From contig NJED01000016.1 of NCBI GenBank assembly GCA_002254745.1, positions 1 through 21,208 of the forward strand: DNA of 21,208 bases, written 5' to 3'. Position 1 is the first letter of the stretch; each line of letters begins with the position of its first letter. The DNA comes from Desulfurococcales archaeon ex4484_217_1 (GTDB lineage Archaea; Thermoproteota; Thermoprotei_A; EX4484-217-1). The notes below the pieces were generated by a model. It had not been told where the DNA came from and made no database searches. It saw nothing but the letters and a program-made list of their open reading frames with translations. Below are positions 21,059 to 21,208 of this stretch, piece by piece. The position numbers and the translations under genes are program-made.

Positions 21059-21208
21059 TAATCATAAACTACGATAAACTAACAAAATAGTTCCATTATA
21101 GAACGTTCACTACAAATAAATATCCTACCCTGACTTAGCCTCCAAATACTTTTGATAGTTTAGCTTTGCAAGAACAACAATAACGATAATATCTGTTCCC
21201 CCATACTC

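Noticed and set aside
20789..21061. 90-aa and 83-aa plus-strand frames near the right end
   Set aside because: They are low-complexity Pro/Thr/Ser/Leu-rich and antisense to the protease-like gene and the small basic ORF, with no ribosome binding site.
1..21208. CRISPR arrays, insertion sequences, long repeats
   Set aside because: No regularly spaced repeats, transposase motifs or terminal inverted repeats were seen on reading both strands.

Overview
The window is chromosomal DNA from an archaeon. It carries eukaryote-type ribosomal proteins (eL21, uL16/L10e, eL42/L44e, eS27), archaeal RNA polymerase subunits Rpo4 and Rpo11, aIF5A and aIF2-alpha, SRP54, Csl4, Nop10, Dph2, PCNA and an archaeal-type primase. 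Its tRNA genes have the CCA encoded, one tRNA has an intron at position 37/38, and TATA-like boxes and GGTGA/GGAGG ribosome binding sites precede several genes. The DNA is AT-rich. The gene set and order fit a thermophilic TACK/Thermoproteota-type lineage, but the species cannot be named from this.

Layout. Positions 1-1620 hold three tRNAs (Leu-UAA cut by the window edge, Arg-CCU, Asp-GUC with intron), small unknown genes, a NifX-like protein and a stand-alone Lrp/AsnC RAM domain. Positions 1700-5290 hold aIF5A, a candidate C/D-box sRNA, SRP54, and the TrmY-Pus10 pair acting on tRNA position 54. Positions 5367-12180 form a translation and RNA-modification run: L21e, Rpo4, DUF655, KsgA/Dim1, Mtq2/HemK-like, TrmJ, Trm14-like, L10e, Dph2 and a METTL5-like methylase. 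Positions 12261-14460 hold Csl4, a DUF2067-like protein, Rpo11 and two small unknown genes. Positions 14482-18356 hold the conserved archaeal replication-translation cluster PCNA, PriS, GINS, L44e, S27e, aIF2-alpha, Nop10. From 18490 to 21058 lies an accessory region of unfamiliar, apparently broken genes and a retropepsin-like protein lacking its catalytic Asp.

The most unusual signals are interruptions of core genes. aIF5A lies in a single reading frame from a probable leaderless GTG at 1701, but about 60 nt inside it carry three in-frame stops; removing them at an imperfect bulge-helix-bulge-like site gives a protein of normal length, so a pre-mRNA intron is a real possibility. SRP54 stops exactly after its G domain; about 55 residues are missing and the M domain resumes in another frame. 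The METTL5-like gene has no standard start codon and shares dph2's frame after a single TGA. The two long unknown genes near the right end are also frame-broken. Some of these could be assembly or base-calling errors, and the sequence alone does not decide.

There is no gene-free stretch longer than 300 bases. I saw no CRISPR array, insertion sequence or replication origin. Positions 21059-21208 hold nothing I can assign beyond a probable upstream region for the leftward genes.
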